Below are positions 1 through 8,491 of a stretch of DNA of 64,000 nt, piece after piece; positions within the stretch are counted from its first letter, which is position 1; every line of letters starts with the position of its first letter. This DNA is from CALOCN01 sp942491735 (GTDB lineage: Bacteria > Eisenbacteria > RBG-16-71-46 > JABDJR01), in contig CALOCN010000014.1 of the NCBI GenBank assembly GCA_942491735.1, positions 1,922,001 through 1,986,000 of the forward strand. The letters run 5' to 3'. The notes beneath the pieces are model-generated. The model saw only the letters and a program-made list of their open reading frames with translations. It did no database searches and was not told the DNA's origin. The translations under genes and the position numbers were made by a program.

Positions 1-246
1 GACCTCAAACGCATCCTCCTCGCCCCGGGCGGGGACCAGGCCATGGCGGCGCCCATCGCAACGGTCATGACCGCCTCTCCCCGCACCATCGACCCCGAGG
101 CCCTCATCGCCACCGCGGTGCGCCGCATGGAGGCCCGGGAGCCCGGGCCGGTGACCTCCCTCGTGGTGGTCGAGTCCGGCGAGCCGGTGGGAATCCTCCA
201 TCTCCACGACTGCCTGCGCCTGGATGGGAACCGTCCCGCCAGCTGA
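1..246 (+). CDS. kdsD: Arabinose-5-phosphate isomerase, C-terminal CBS part (5' cut by window edge)
   Basis: Only the last 81 codons are present; the reading frame is open from base 1. The fragment is a CBS half-domain, with VMT near its start and GILHLHDCL at the end, which matches the tail of KdsD. In that family a sugar isomerase domain is followed by two CBS domains, and the enzyme converts ribulose 5-phosphate to arabinose 5-phosphate for KDO synthesis in the cytoplasm. The naming leans on context, because lpxL, lptC, lptB and rpoN follow as in known KDO/LPS-export clusters. Another CBS protein cannot be excluded from this fragment alone. The kdsC phosphatase gene that often follows is not here. 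Confidence 0.75.
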   Translation, partial: DLKRILLAPGGDQAMAAPIATVMTASPRTIDPEALIATAVRRMEAREPGPVTSLVVVESGEPVGILHLHDCLRLDGNRPAS

Positions 247-255
247 ACTGCCGAA

Positions 256-273
256 TTGGCACGGATTTGGCAT
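256..273 (+). promoter_or_regulatory. Sigma-54 type promoter ahead of lpxL-lptC-lptB-rpoN
   Basis: TTGGCACG (256-263) and TGGCAT (268-273) match the -24/-12 consensus TTGGCACG-N4-TTGCAT with one mismatch. The invariant GG (258-259) and GC (270-271) are separated by exactly 10 bases. Transcription would start near base 283, about 50 bases before the lpxL start. The operon behind it contains rpoN itself. No enhancer site was identified, and an activator binding further upstream would lie inside kdsD. Confidence 0.6.
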
Positions 274-305
274 GATGGTGGTTTACCTCGCGCAATCCAT
301 CTGCT

Positions 306-323
306 AGCCTCCTTCTAGAGGCT
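306..323 (+). promoter_or_regulatory. Leader hairpin covering the lpxL ribosome site
   Basis: Perfect 6-bp stem AGCCTC / GAGGCT with loop CTTCTA. The only Shine-Dalgarno-like bases before lpxL (GAGG, 318-321) lie in the 3' arm, so the folded RNA would hide them. There is no U-tract, so it is not an intrinsic terminator. Confidence 0.4.
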
Positions 324-333
324 CTATAACACC

Positions 334-1257
334 ATGGACATCAAAGAGTTAAGGCGATCCATCCGACTCCGCTCGGCCGAGGCGCTCACCCGCGGTCTCC
401 GGGTCCTGCCCGAAGGCATGGGGCGGTCGATGTGTGCCGGACTCGGGCGGGGAGCCCACGCCGTCGCCGCGGGCGATCGCCGCATCGCTCACCGGAATCT
501 GGCCCGGGTCCATCCGGATTGGGACCAGGATCGGATCGAGGAGACGACCCGGGAGGTCTTTCGCGAACTGGGTCGCAACTGCTTTGATTTCCTCCGCTAT
601 CCGGGCCTGTCGGATGACCAACGGGCCCGCCTGGTGACCATTCCGGACGGAAGCCCCCTGGAGGGGCCTCGGGCCGCGGGAACCGGGGCCATCGTGGTCA
701 CCGGACATCTCGGGTGCTGGGAGATTCTCGCCGCCACCCTGACCCGCAACGGGTTCCCCTTCAAGGCCATGGCCCGACCCCTCAGGGAACCCCGCCTGGA
801 GGCTGCCCTCACGCGTCATCGGGCCCGCATGGGGGTGACCACCATTTCCAGCGAGGGGCTCCCCCTGGCCGCCCTGCGCCATCTGAAGAAGAAGGGCTAT
901 CTGGGTGTGCTCGCCGATCAGCGGGTGCGTCAGGGCGGGGTGATCGTGAAGTTTCTCGGTCAGCCCACCGTGATTACCGAGGGACCGGCCAAGCTGGCCC
1001 TGGCCGCCAACGTTCCCCTGATTCCGTTCGCCATTCACCGGCTGCCGGACCACACCCATGGAGTCACGGTGCTGGATCCCATCGAGCCCCGCGGGACGGT
1101 GATCGAGATCACGCAGCGGATCGCGGAGGGGTTGGAACGCCTGATTGCGGTCAGCCCCGCACAGTGGATGTGGATTCACCCACGCTGGGAGCCGATATTC
1201 GATACGGAAGGCCGTCTTGTCGTTCCCGGTGGAGATCCGTCGTGCGCGTCCGGCTGA
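334..1257 (+). CDS. lpxL: Lipid A late acyltransferase (LpxL/HtrB family)
   Basis: 307 residues, the usual length for LpxL/LpxM/HtrB acyltransferases, which add secondary acyl chains to lipid A precursors at the inner membrane. The catalytic H-x4-E motif is visible as GHLGCWE at about residue 128, and the family's QWMWIHPRW block sits near the C-terminus. The ATG at 334 follows a short leader with a hairpin. The gene overlaps lptC by 16 bases, so it is translated in the same operon. The acyl chain and the position modified cannot be read from the sequence, and a lysophospholipid acyltransferase role is a less likely alternative. Confidence 0.9.
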   Translation: MDIKELRRSIRLRSAEALTRGLRVLPEGMGRSMCAGLGRGAHAVAAGDRRIAHRNLARVHPDWDQDRIEETTREVFRELGRNCFDFLRYPGLSDDQRARLVTIPDGSPLEGPRAAGTGAIVVTGHLGCWEILAATLTRNGFPFKAMARPLREPRLEAALTRHRARMGVTTISSEGLPLAALRHLKKKGYLGVLADQRVRQGGVIVKFLGQPTVITEGPAKLALAANVPLIPFAIHRLPDHTHGVTVLDPIEPRGTVIEITQRIAEGLERLIAVSPAQWMWIHPRWEPIFDTEGRLVVPGGDPSCASG

Positions 1258-1790
1258 TCATCCTGGGCGGCGCCATCCTGGCCCTTGCCGGTTGCGTGGA
1301 CCTGGACAGCGAGGAGTTCGCGGAGGAATCCAATCCCCTCGAGCGGGAGATCCGCGGCTTCAGCCTGTCGGAGACCCAGGAGGGGGTGTTGGTGTGGGTG
1401 CTCAATGCGCGGGTGGCCTATCGGGTGCCCGGCCAGCCGGAGATCCACCTCGACGAACCGCGTCTGACGTTCTACGACGAGTCCGGCGAGGAGGCCTCGT
1501 GGCTCACCTCGCGCTCCGGGGTGGCCAATGAAATCAACGAGGACTTCACGGCCAAGGAACAGGTGCTGGTCACCACCGCGGAGGGGGACACCCTTCGCAC
1601 CGAGGAACTGTCGTACCATCGTGAACTGGATCTGATTTCCGGTCCGGGATGGGTCCAGATCAACAAGCCGGACCGGATCCTGACCGGTGTCGGGTTCGAA
1701 TCCAAACCGGACCTGTCCGACTACACACTGAAGGAAGAGGTGCATGTCACTCTCGTCGACCGAGACCGTGTCATCGAACGGAGTCACTGA
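1242..1790 (+). CDS. lptC: LPS export protein LptC, lipoprotein form
   Basis: 182 residues. LptC is the bitopic inner-membrane part of the LptBFG-C-A bridge that carries LPS to the outer membrane. The chosen GTG start has GGTGGAG seven bases upstream. The N-terminus is a short hydrophobic stretch ending in the lipobox LAGC (Cys18), so this copy is probably lipid-anchored, unlike the E. coli transmembrane version. The rest is beta-rich and fits the OstA/LptC fold (LDEPRLTFYDESG..., TEELSYHRE...). It overlaps lpxL by 16 bases and lptB by 47. lptA, normally between lptC and lptB, is absent. Confidence 0.85.
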   Translation: MRVRLIILGGAILALAGCVDLDSEEFAEESNPLEREIRGFSLSETQEGVLVWVLNARVAYRVPGQPEIHLDEPRLTFYDESGEEASWLTSRSGVANEINEDFTAKEQVLVTTAEGDTLRTEELSYHRELDLISGPGWVQINKPDRILTGVGFESKPDLSDYTLKEEVHVTLVDRDRVIERSH

Positions 1791-2517
1791 GCAGGAGGGC
1801 ATCCTCGCCGCCCACGACCTCTATCGCAGCTTCGGCAAGATCGAAGTGGTGAAGGGGGTCTCCCTCGAAGTGAATCCCGGGGAAGTGGTGGGCCTGCTGG
1901 GTCCCAACGGCGCGGGCAAGACGACCACCTTCTACATGATCGTCGGGTTCCTGCAGGCGGACCGCGGTCACATCACCCTGGGAGGTCGGGACCTGACCCG
2001 GGTTCCCATGTATCGGCGGGCCCGGTTGGGGATCGGCTACCTGCCGCAGGAAGCCTCGGTGTTCCGCAAGCTCACCGTGCGGGAGAACATCCTCTCCATC
2101 CTGGAGAGTCTCGACCTGTCCCGTGCCGAGCGGGACCAGCGGCTCGAGGAACTCCTCGACGAACTCGACATCGCCCGCCTTGCCGATCGCAAGGGCTACA
2201 ACCTGTCCGGCGGCGAACGCCGACGGGTGGAGATCACCCGTGCCCTGGTCACTCGCCCCTCGTTCCTGCTCCTGGACGAACCTTTCGTCGGTATCGACCC
2301 CATCGCGGTGGGGGAGATCCAGGAAATCATCAGCCGGCTGAAATCACGCGGGCTGGGCATCCTCATTACCGATCACAGTGTGCGTGAGACCTTGCGCACG
2401 ACGGATCGAGCGTACATTCTCTACGAAGGCAAGATTCTCTTGTCCGGGACATCCACCGAGCTGGCGGAAAATCCGATGGCGCGACGGATCTATCTCGGCG
2501 AGCAGTTCCAGCTCTAG
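1744..2517 (+). CDS. lptB: LPS export ABC transporter ATPase LptB
   Basis: 257 residues forming one complete ABC ATPase domain: Walker A GPNGAGKTT at about residues 54-62, Q-loop in GYLPQEASVFRKLTV, signature LSGGERRR near 155, Walker B LLLDEPF near 178, and the switch His in ITDHSV. The GYLPQEASVFR block is typical of LptB rather than amino-acid importers. LptB powers LPS extraction from the inner membrane with LptF/LptG, which are not in this window. The start overlaps lptC by 47 bases; a shorter N-terminus is possible because the first 20 residues are not conserved in the family. Confidence 0.95.
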   Translation: MSLSSTETVSSNGVTEQEGILAAHDLYRSFGKIEVVKGVSLEVNPGEVVGLLGPNGAGKTTTFYMIVGFLQADRGHITLGGRDLTRVPMYRRARLGIGYLPQEASVFRKLTVRENILSILESLDLSRAERDQRLEELLDELDIARLADRKGYNLSGGERRRVEITRALVTRPSFLLLDEPFVGIDPIAVGEIQEIISRLKSRGLGILITDHSVRETLRTTDRAYILYEGKILLSGTSTELAENPMARRIYLGEQFQL

Positions 2518-2533
2518 GAGATCGCGGTTCCCC

Positions 2534-3943
2534 ATGGAGATGAAGCACCAGCTTCGACAGACGCAGAAACAGACGCTGATCATGACGCAGAAGCTGCGTC
2601 AGGCGCTGCGGCTGCTCACCCTCCCCACCCTGGAGCTGCGGGAAGAGCTCAAGTCCGAGCTTCAGACCAACCCGTTGCTGGAAGAGGTCGACGACGTCTC
2701 CGAGACCCCGGAAGCCAGCCTCGACGGTTCCGAACCCGAGAAGAACGGGGACGAATCGAGCAACGACGAGGTGGACTGGGAGGCCTATCTCCAGGACGCC
2801 AGCGACTCGGGGAACGCCCCCTCATCCGAACGCCGCGAGGATCAGTACGAGCGGGTCAACGTGGCCACGGTCACCCTCCACGACCATCTCAAGCAGCAGC
2901 TGCTGTTGCGGTCGGTGACTCCCGAAGAGGAGGAGACCCTCGAGTTCATGCTCGGCTGCCTCGACGACAAGGGCTACCTCACCGCCACCGACGAGGAGCT
3001 GGTCGAGCTGACCGGCATGCCGTTGCCCACCGTGAAGCGGCTGGTCGGGATGATCCAGGATTGCGAGCCGGCCGGGATGGGGGCACGGGATCTCCAGGAA
3101 TGCCTTCTCGTCCAGCTGCGGCAACGCGGCTATGCCGACGACGACGACGCCTATCGCATCGTGGCCGAATTCTGGGAATCGCTCAAGAACCGGCGGGTGA
3201 TGGACATCGCCCGTGCGCTCAAGGTCGGGGTGGGGGAGATCCAGGAGGCCATGGACGAGATCTCCACCCTGAATCCGAATCCCGGCGGCCAGATGACCGG
3301 GGAGGAAGCCCGCTACATCTACCCCGATCTGGTGGTGGAGCGGGTCGGGGACGACTACGTAGTGTCCCTCAACGACCGCAACGTTCCCCGTCTGCGGATC
3401 AACCGCGGATACGAGCGGGTCATCATGGGGCAGGGAGGCAACGACAGCAAAACCAAGGATTTCGTGAAGAGCAAGCTCAAGTCGGCTCGTTGGATCGTGC
3501 AGACGATCGAGCAGCGTCGCCGGACCATGGTCAAGGTCATGTCGAAGATCGTGGAGAAGCAACGTGCCTTCTTCGACCATGGAGTGATGCACCTGAAGCC
3601 GCTCACGCTTCAGGATGTGGCGCGCGAGATCGGAATGCATGAGTCCACGGTGAGTCGGGTCACCAACGGGAAGTATGTCCAGACCCCCCGCGGCGTGTTC
3701 GAGCTCAAGTTCTTCTTCTCGAGCGGGTTGGGAACCGCGGACGGCGACGACATCTCGTCCAAGGCCGCCAAGGAGACCATTCACCGGCTCATCGAGAACG
3801 AGGACAAGGCGAAACCGCTGTCCGACCAGAAGATCGCCGATACCCTCAAGGCGAGCGGTGTCGACATCGCACGGCGGACGGTCGCCAAGTACCGCGAACA
3901 GCTGGGGATGCCCAGCGCGCGGATGCGTCGACGCCACGACTAG
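2534..3943 (+). CDS. rpoN: RNA polymerase sigma-54 factor
   Basis: 469 residues with the full sigma-54 layout: Gln/Leu-rich region I (KHQLRQTQKQTLIMTQKL) that gates activator response, an acidic region II (about residues 52-100), the core-binding region, a helix-turn-helix, and the RpoN box ARRTVAKYRE near residues 446-455 that reads the -24 element. The ATG at 2534 was chosen because it begins region I; upstream codons in this frame lie within lptB. An AGGAG at the lptB stop may serve as a distant ribosome site. The lptB-rpoN-hpf order is widespread. The whole operon has a sigma-54-like promoter at 256, which suggests autoregulation. Confidence 0.97.
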   Translation: MEMKHQLRQTQKQTLIMTQKLRQALRLLTLPTLELREELKSELQTNPLLEEVDDVSETPEASLDGSEPEKNGDESSNDEVDWEAYLQDASDSGNAPSSERREDQYERVNVATVTLHDHLKQQLLLRSVTPEEEETLEFMLGCLDDKGYLTATDEELVELTGMPLPTVKRLVGMIQDCEPAGMGARDLQECLLVQLRQRGYADDDDAYRIVAEFWESLKNRRVMDIARALKVGVGEIQEAMDEISTLNPNPGGQMTGEEARYIYPDLVVERVGDDYVVSLNDRNVPRLRINRGYERVIMGQGGNDSKTKDFVKSKLKSARWIVQTIEQRRRTMVKVMSKIVEKQRAFFDHGVMHLKPLTLQDVAREIGMHESTVSRVTNGKYVQTPRGVFELKFFFSSGLGTADGDDISSKAAKETIHRLIENEDKAKPLSDQKIADTLKASGVDIARRTVAKYREQLGMPSARMRRRHD

Positions 3944-3969
3944 CAGGCGGGGAGGAAGAGGAGAGGATC

Positions 3970-4527
3970 ATGAACACGGAGATCACCACGCGGCATTGCA
4001 ACCTCCCGGACAGCGTGAAGGACCGGGCCGAGGCCCGCCTCAACAAGCTGCAGCGCTATTTCGACCGCATCCTCGATGCGCGGATCGTTCTCAACCTGGA
4101 GAGGAACCGCTACCACGCGGAGGCCATCCTCAGCGCGAACGGGACGCCGCTGACCAGCCATGCGGTGGCCGACAACGAGCACGTGGCCATCGAGCAGGTG
4201 ATCGACAAGCTCGAAGTCCAGGTCCGCCGCCACAAGGACCGGCTCAAACGACGCAACAAGGGGGCGGTGACCCCCATGGACATGGAAGGGCTGGTCGAGG
4301 TCGAGGAGGAGATCGAGGATCCGTTCGACGAATCCGATCTGCGCGGGTTGGTCAGCGAGGACGCGGGGGAGTTCCATGTCCGCATGAGCGTCGCCGAGGC
4401 CGCGGCCCAGATCCGGGTCTCCAAGCGGGAAGTCCTCGGTTTCACCAACCAGGAAACCGGGCGCCCCACCCTTCTCTACAAGCGCCGTGACGGCAACGTG
4501 GGCGTCGTCGACGTCCACCTCGATTGA
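3970..4527 (+). CDS. hpf: Ribosome hibernation promoting factor, long form
   Basis: 185 residues. The N-terminal about 100 residues are the HPF/RaiA domain that binds the 30S decoding region. A Glu/Asp-rich linker follows (about 100-125), then a C-terminal domain ending KRRDGNVGVVDVHLD, which matches the dimerisation domain of long HPF that joins two ribosomes into 100S particles. Proteobacteria with this gene order usually have the short form, so the long form is notable. The start has GGAGAGG a few bases upstream. It abuts hprK. Confidence 0.92.
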   Translation: MNTEITTRHCNLPDSVKDRAEARLNKLQRYFDRILDARIVLNLERNRYHAEAILSANGTPLTSHAVADNEHVAIEQVIDKLEVQVRRHKDRLKRRNKGAVTPMDMEGLVEVEEEIEDPFDESDLRGLVSEDAGEFHVRMSVAEAAAQIRVSKREVLGFTNQETGRPTLLYKRRDGNVGVVDVHLD

Positions 4528-5495
4528 TGAACCAGATCCCGGTCGAGCGTCTCATCGAGGACCGGGGGGACGCGTTCGAGTTCGAGCAGCTCACCGAGGA
4601 CCTCGAGTCGCCGGTGAGCATCGCGGTGAGCGATATCAACCGTCCGGGTCTGGCCATGTCGGGCTACACCGAGAACTTCCTTTCCGAGCGCATCCAGGTG
4701 GTGGGGGAGACCGAGATCGGTCTCCTTGCCTCCATGGACGAGTCGCTCCGCACCATCGCGATCGACAGGCTCTTTGCCTTCCAGGTGCCCCTGATCGTGG
4801 TGACCAAGGATCTGGAGGTGCCGGCCCACCTGCTGCTTCGCGCCATCGAGAAGGGGATTCCGGTCCTGCGCACCCCGATGTCGACCACCCCCTTCATCCA
4901 CGAGCTGACCGCGTACCTGGACGACATCTTCGCTCCGACCAAGATCACCCACGGTTCCCTGGTCGATGTCTACGGCGTGGGACTGCTGTTCACCGGGCGG
5001 AGCGGCATCGGCAAGTCCGAGTGCTCCCTGGACCTCGTCGAACGCGGGCACCGTCTGGTGGCCGACGACGTGGTCACCATCAAGCGTCGTCACGAGAACG
5101 TCCTCATCGGCTCGGCGAACAAGGTGCTGGGGCATCACATCGAGATCCGGGGGGTGGGCATCATCGACCTGCAGCGGGTGTTCGGGATCCGCGCCGTCCG
5201 TTTCCAGAAGCGGGTCGAGGTCGAGGTGCACCTCAAGGACTGGGACGACAACGAGGACTACGAGCGCACCGGTCTCGAGGACCATCTGACCACCATCCTT
5301 GGCGTGCAGATTCCCCTGGTCACCGTTCCCATCTTCCCGGGCAAGAACATCACGGTGATCGCCGAGACCATCGGACTCAACTACCTGGTCAAGGCCTACG
5401 GTTACGACGCGGCCCAGGAACTGGACAAGAAGCTCGGCGAGATCATGACCCAGAATGCACGGCTCACCTCGCTGGCCCGAGACGACCTGGAGTGA
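4527..5495 (+). CDS. hprK: HPr kinase/phosphorylase
   Basis: 322 residues. The N-terminal domain (about 1-135) is followed by the kinase domain, with Walker A GRSGIGKSE at about residues 157-165, the HPrK signature EIRGVGIIDLQRVFG, and the C-terminal region needed for phosphorylase activity. The family phosphorylates and dephosphorylates Ser46 of HPr in response to sugar and phosphate status. The ATG at 4527 shares its A with the hpf stop; a TTG one codon earlier is also possible. The target HPr is encoded downstream at 9971 and keeps Ser46. The gene overlaps the EIIA gene by four bases. Confidence 0.96.
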   Translation: MNQIPVERLIEDRGDAFEFEQLTEDLESPVSIAVSDINRPGLAMSGYTENFLSERIQVVGETEIGLLASMDESLRTIAIDRLFAFQVPLIVVTKDLEVPAHLLLRAIEKGIPVLRTPMSTTPFIHELTAYLDDIFAPTKITHGSLVDVYGVGLLFTGRSGIGKSECSLDLVERGHRLVADDVVTIKRRHENVLIGSANKVLGHHIEIRGVGIIDLQRVFGIRAVRFQKRVEVEVHLKDWDDNEDYERTGLEDHLTTILGVQIPLVTVPIFPGKNITVIAETIGLNYLVKAYGYDAAQELDKKLGEIMTQNARLTSLARDDLE

Positions 5496-5896
5496 GCGAG
5501 CCCAGGGTTCCGATCCTTCTCGTCGCCCATCCGGGGTTCGAGGAAGGACTGCTCAGCGCGGCCGGGGCCATCCTCGGCGAACGCCCCCGGGTCGACGCCT
5601 TCTCCAACCAGGGACTGAGCCGGGAGGTGGTGGAGGCCCGCATCGAGGCCTGGCTCGACGCGCATCCCGGCCCGGCCCTCATCCTCACCGACCTCGGTTT
5701 CGGATCCTGTTGCCAGGCCGCCCGTCTGGCCAGCCGGGGCAGGGACCACGTGGGGATCGTCACCGGGGTGAACCTGCCGGTCTTTCTCGCCGCGCTCCGG
5801 TCCCGGGAACAGGACGGCCTCGAGGATCTCCTGCGCCATCTCCATGACCGGGGACGGGACGGGGTCATGGCCTATCTGGCCGGCGAGGTCCTGTGA
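5492..5896 (+). CDS. PTS EIIA component, mannose family
   Basis: 134 residues, the size of a single EIIA-Man domain. The phospho-accepting His is expected in VAHPGFEEGLL near the N-terminus, and TGVNLPVFLAAL matches the conserved AGVNIPM block. The GTG start overlaps the hprK stop as GTGA. Family role: takes phosphate from HPr and passes it to EIIB. It lies in an operon with EIIB, EIIC, EIID, HPr and EI, which together form a complete mannose-type PTS. The transported sugar is not predictable from this domain. Confidence 0.88.
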   Translation: MSEPRVPILLVAHPGFEEGLLSAAGAILGERPRVDAFSNQGLSREVVEARIEAWLDAHPGPALILTDLGFGSCCQAARLASRGRDHVGIVTGVNLPVFLAALRSREQDGLEDLLRHLHDRGRDGVMAYLAGEVL

Positions 5897-6405
5897 GCCT
5901 CGTCCTGGCCCGGATCGACGAGCGTCTGGTCCATGGTCAGGTGGTCGTGGCGTGGGTCCCCGATGTCGACGCGCAGGCCCTTCTCGTCGCCGACGACGCG
6001 GCGGCGGCCGACCCCTGGGAAGCCGATCTCATCGGGGGCGCGGCGCCTCCCGGCTTGTCGGTGACGGTCAGCTCCCTGGAGGGGGCCGCAGGAACTCTCG
6101 CGGCGGGCGTTTCGCCGCGCACGGTTCTGCTGGTACGCTCTCCCGTTTCCATGCTGACCCTCGTGCGTCTGGGCGCTCCGGTGACCCGGGTGAACGTGGG
6201 AGGGTTGCACTACCGACCCGGTACGCGCCGTTGGCTCGACTATGTCTACGTGGACCGCGAGGACATCGCCGCGCTGACCGACCTGCACCGGGAAGGCGTG
6301 CGCTTGACGGCACAGGACGTGCCGTCGCATCCCGCCTCGGATCTCGGGGCTTCCCTTGCGGAGGAGCGGCTTGCCTTCGATCGACTTCCTGCTCGCGATC
6401 CATAA
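5893..6405 (+). CDS. PTS EIIB component, mannose family
   Basis: 170 residues. The N-terminus RIDERLVHGQVVVAW is the mannose-family EIIB signature, and its His is the phosphorylation site. Residues further on (VNVGGLHYRPG) match the conserved N(V/I)GG block. The start GTG overlaps the EIIA stop as GTGA. Its last 35 bases overlap the GH57 gene. In this family EIIB passes phosphate to the sugar as it crosses EIIC/EIID. Confidence 0.93.
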   Translation: MSLVLARIDERLVHGQVVVAWVPDVDAQALLVADDAAAADPWEADLIGGAAPPGLSVTVSSLEGAAGTLAAGVSPRTVLLVRSPVSMLTLVRLGAPVTRVNVGGLHYRPGTRRWLDYVYVDREDIAALTDLHREGVRLTAQDVPSHPASDLGASLAEERLAFDRLPARDP

Positions 6406-8491
6406 CCACCAACCGGTGGGCAATTTCGACGACGTAATCGAGGATGCGTACCAACGCGCCTATCGTCCCTTCCTGGAGGTCCTGGAACGGTTTCCCGGAA
6501 TGCGGGTGGCTCTCCACAACTCCGGTTGCCTCCTCGACTGGCTGAGCCTCCACCGGCCGGAGTATCTCGATCATCTGGGGCGCCTCGTGGAGGCGGGCCA
6601 GGTCGAACTCATGACCGGCGGCTACTACGAGCCCATCCTGCCCTCCATCCCCGAGGGGGACCGCGAGGGTCAGATCCGCAAGCTGTCCCAGTGGCTGACG
6701 GATCGGTTTGGTCGGCGCCCCCAGGGACTCTGGCTCACCGAGCGGGTGTGGGAGCCGGGGTTGGTCTCCTCCCTGGCCCGGGCCGGGGTGACCTACACCA
6801 TGGTCGACGACTCGCACTTCCTCGCCGCCGGCACCGAACCGGGTGACCTGTGGGGTCACTACCTCACCGAGGATCAGGGAGTGCCGCTGGCCGTCTTTCC
6901 CATCTCCAAGGAGCTGCGCTACGCCATCCCGTTTCGTCCCCCCGAGGAGACCATCGCGCTCCTGCGCCGCCTGGCCGAGGAATCGCCGGGACGGGTCGCC
7001 GTTCTGGGTGACGACGGGGAGAAGTTCGGCGTCTGGCCCAACACCCACGCCCTCGTCTACGAGGAGGGATGGTTGGAGCGGTTCTTCACCCTGCTCCAGG
7101 AGAACGCGGACTGGCTCCACGTGCGGGTTCCCGGCGACGTCCTCAACGATCGTCGCCCGGTCGGCAAGGTCTATCTCCCGACCGCGTCCTACGAGGAAAT
7201 GATGGAGTGGGCACTGCCCCCGGACGCGCAACAACGGTTGCACGTGTTCCGGGAGCAGCTGGAAGGGGATCGTTCGGCGCAGTTCGTCCGGGGCGGTTTC
7301 TGGAGAAACTTCTTCGCGCGCTACCCGGAGAGCGATCACCTGAACAAGCGCATGCTCCTGGTGCGGCGGGACGCGGAGCGCATGGCGATCCGCGACCCGA
7401 AGCGGTCCGCGCGGGCCATGGACCATGTCTGGGCGGCCCAGTGCAACTGCGCCTATTGGCATGGGGTGTTCGGGGGGCTCTACCTCCCGCACCTGCGCGA
7501 CGCGCTCTACACCGAGCTCCTGACCGCGGAGTCGATTCTCGACGGGGCGCGGGAAGAGGCGGTCTGGACCGCTTCGGAAACCCTGGACTTCGACTGCGAC
7601 GGACGGGACGAGATCGTGCTGCGCAACGCGACCCTCACCCTGGTCCTGGCCCCCGACGAGGGAGGCACCCTGCACGAGATCAGCGCCAAACCGTTCCGGG
7701 CCGCGCTGGGCAACGGGCTCACCCGTCGCCCCGAGGCGTATCACGCGAAGGTCCGGGGCGCGGTGGCCCCCGGAGCGCCCCAGGAGGGTTCCAAGAGCAT
7801 CCACGATCTGGTCCTGGCCAAGGAAGAGGGGCTCGAACGGTTCCTGCACTACGATCGCTATCGCCGGGTGTCCCTGGTGGATCGGTTCCTGCGTGAGGAC
7901 GCCGATCCGGAACAGCATCGCCGCGGCACCATCCATGAACTCGGCGACTTTGTCGACGGCGAGTACGTGGTCAACGAGTCGGTGGTCGGCGGCGAGCGGG
8001 CGGTGACCCTGACCCGCACCGGGTCGGTGTGGCGCGGAGGCGACCCGGTCGCGGTCGTGGTCACCAAGACCCTGGGGCTCAGCGGGGCCCAGGACGGTTT
8101 CTCGGTGGCCTACCGGGTGGAACCCACCGAGGCCCCGCTCTCGGTCCGCTTCGGGGTGGATTGGGTGTTCGCCATGTTGGCCGGCGACTCCCCGGATCAT
8201 GTCTATCGCATCCAGGGGGTGGATCCCGACGCGAGCCGGTTCGGTTCGCTCGGGGAAACCGGGTCCTGCGGGTCGGTGGAGTTGTTGGACCGTCACCGCG
8301 GGTTCGCGGTCCGCTTGGCCTGGGACATCCCGGCCACCCTGTGGCGTGCCCCCATCGAGACGGTCTCCCTGTCCGAGGGAGGCTTCGAGCGGATCTACCA
8401 GGCCTCGGCGCTCCTGCCCTGGTGGCAGATCGAGGCGGCCCCCGGCGAGCCGTTCCAGGTGACGTTTCGCTGCGAGGTCTCGGCACTCTGA
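6371..8491 (+). CDS. GH57 4-alpha-glucanotransferase / alpha-amylase type enzyme
   Basis: 706 residues and very close in layout to the Thermococcus-type GH57 glucanotransferase. HNHQPVGNF lies at the N-terminus; nucleophile Glu124 is in WLTERVWEP, and the acid/base Asp at 214 is in GDDGEKFGVWP. Two beta-rich C-terminal domains follow (DUF1925 and DUF1926 regions). It would cleave and re-form alpha-1,4 glucan bonds, and with no signal peptide it is cytoplasmic. The TTG at 6371 was chosen because GGAGGAG lies five bases upstream; a TTG at 6356 is the alternative. The gene sits between EIIB and EIIC and overlaps EIIB by 35 bases, an odd place for a glycogen or maltodextrin enzyme. Confidence 0.93.
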   Translation: MPSIDFLLAIHNHQPVGNFDDVIEDAYQRAYRPFLEVLERFPGMRVALHNSGCLLDWLSLHRPEYLDHLGRLVEAGQVELMTGGYYEPILPSIPEGDREGQIRKLSQWLTDRFGRRPQGLWLTERVWEPGLVSSLARAGVTYTMVDDSHFLAAGTEPGDLWGHYLTEDQGVPLAVFPISKELRYAIPFRPPEETIALLRRLAEESPGRVAVLGDDGEKFGVWPNTHALVYEEGWLERFFTLLQENADWLHVRVPGDVLNDRRPVGKVYLPTASYEEMMEWALPPDAQQRLHVFREQLEGDRSAQFVRGGFWRNFFARYPESDHLNKRMLLVRRDAERMAIRDPKRSARAMDHVWAAQCNCAYWHGVFGGLYLPHLRDALYTELLTAESILDGAREEAVWTASETLDFDCDGRDEIVLRNATLTLVLAPDEGGTLHEISAKPFRAALGNGLTRRPEAYHAKVRGAVAPGAPQEGSKSIHDLVLAKEEGLERFLHYDRYRRVSLVDRFLREDADPEQHRRGTIHELGDFVDGEYVVNESVVGGERAVTLTRTGSVWRGGDPVAVVVTKTLGLSGAQDGFSVAYRVEPTEAPLSVRFGVDWVFAMLAGDSPDHVYRIQGVDPDASRFGSLGETGSCGSVELLDRHRGFAVRLAWDIPATLWRAPIETVSLSEGGFERIYQASALLPWWQIEAAPGEPFQVTFRCEVSAL

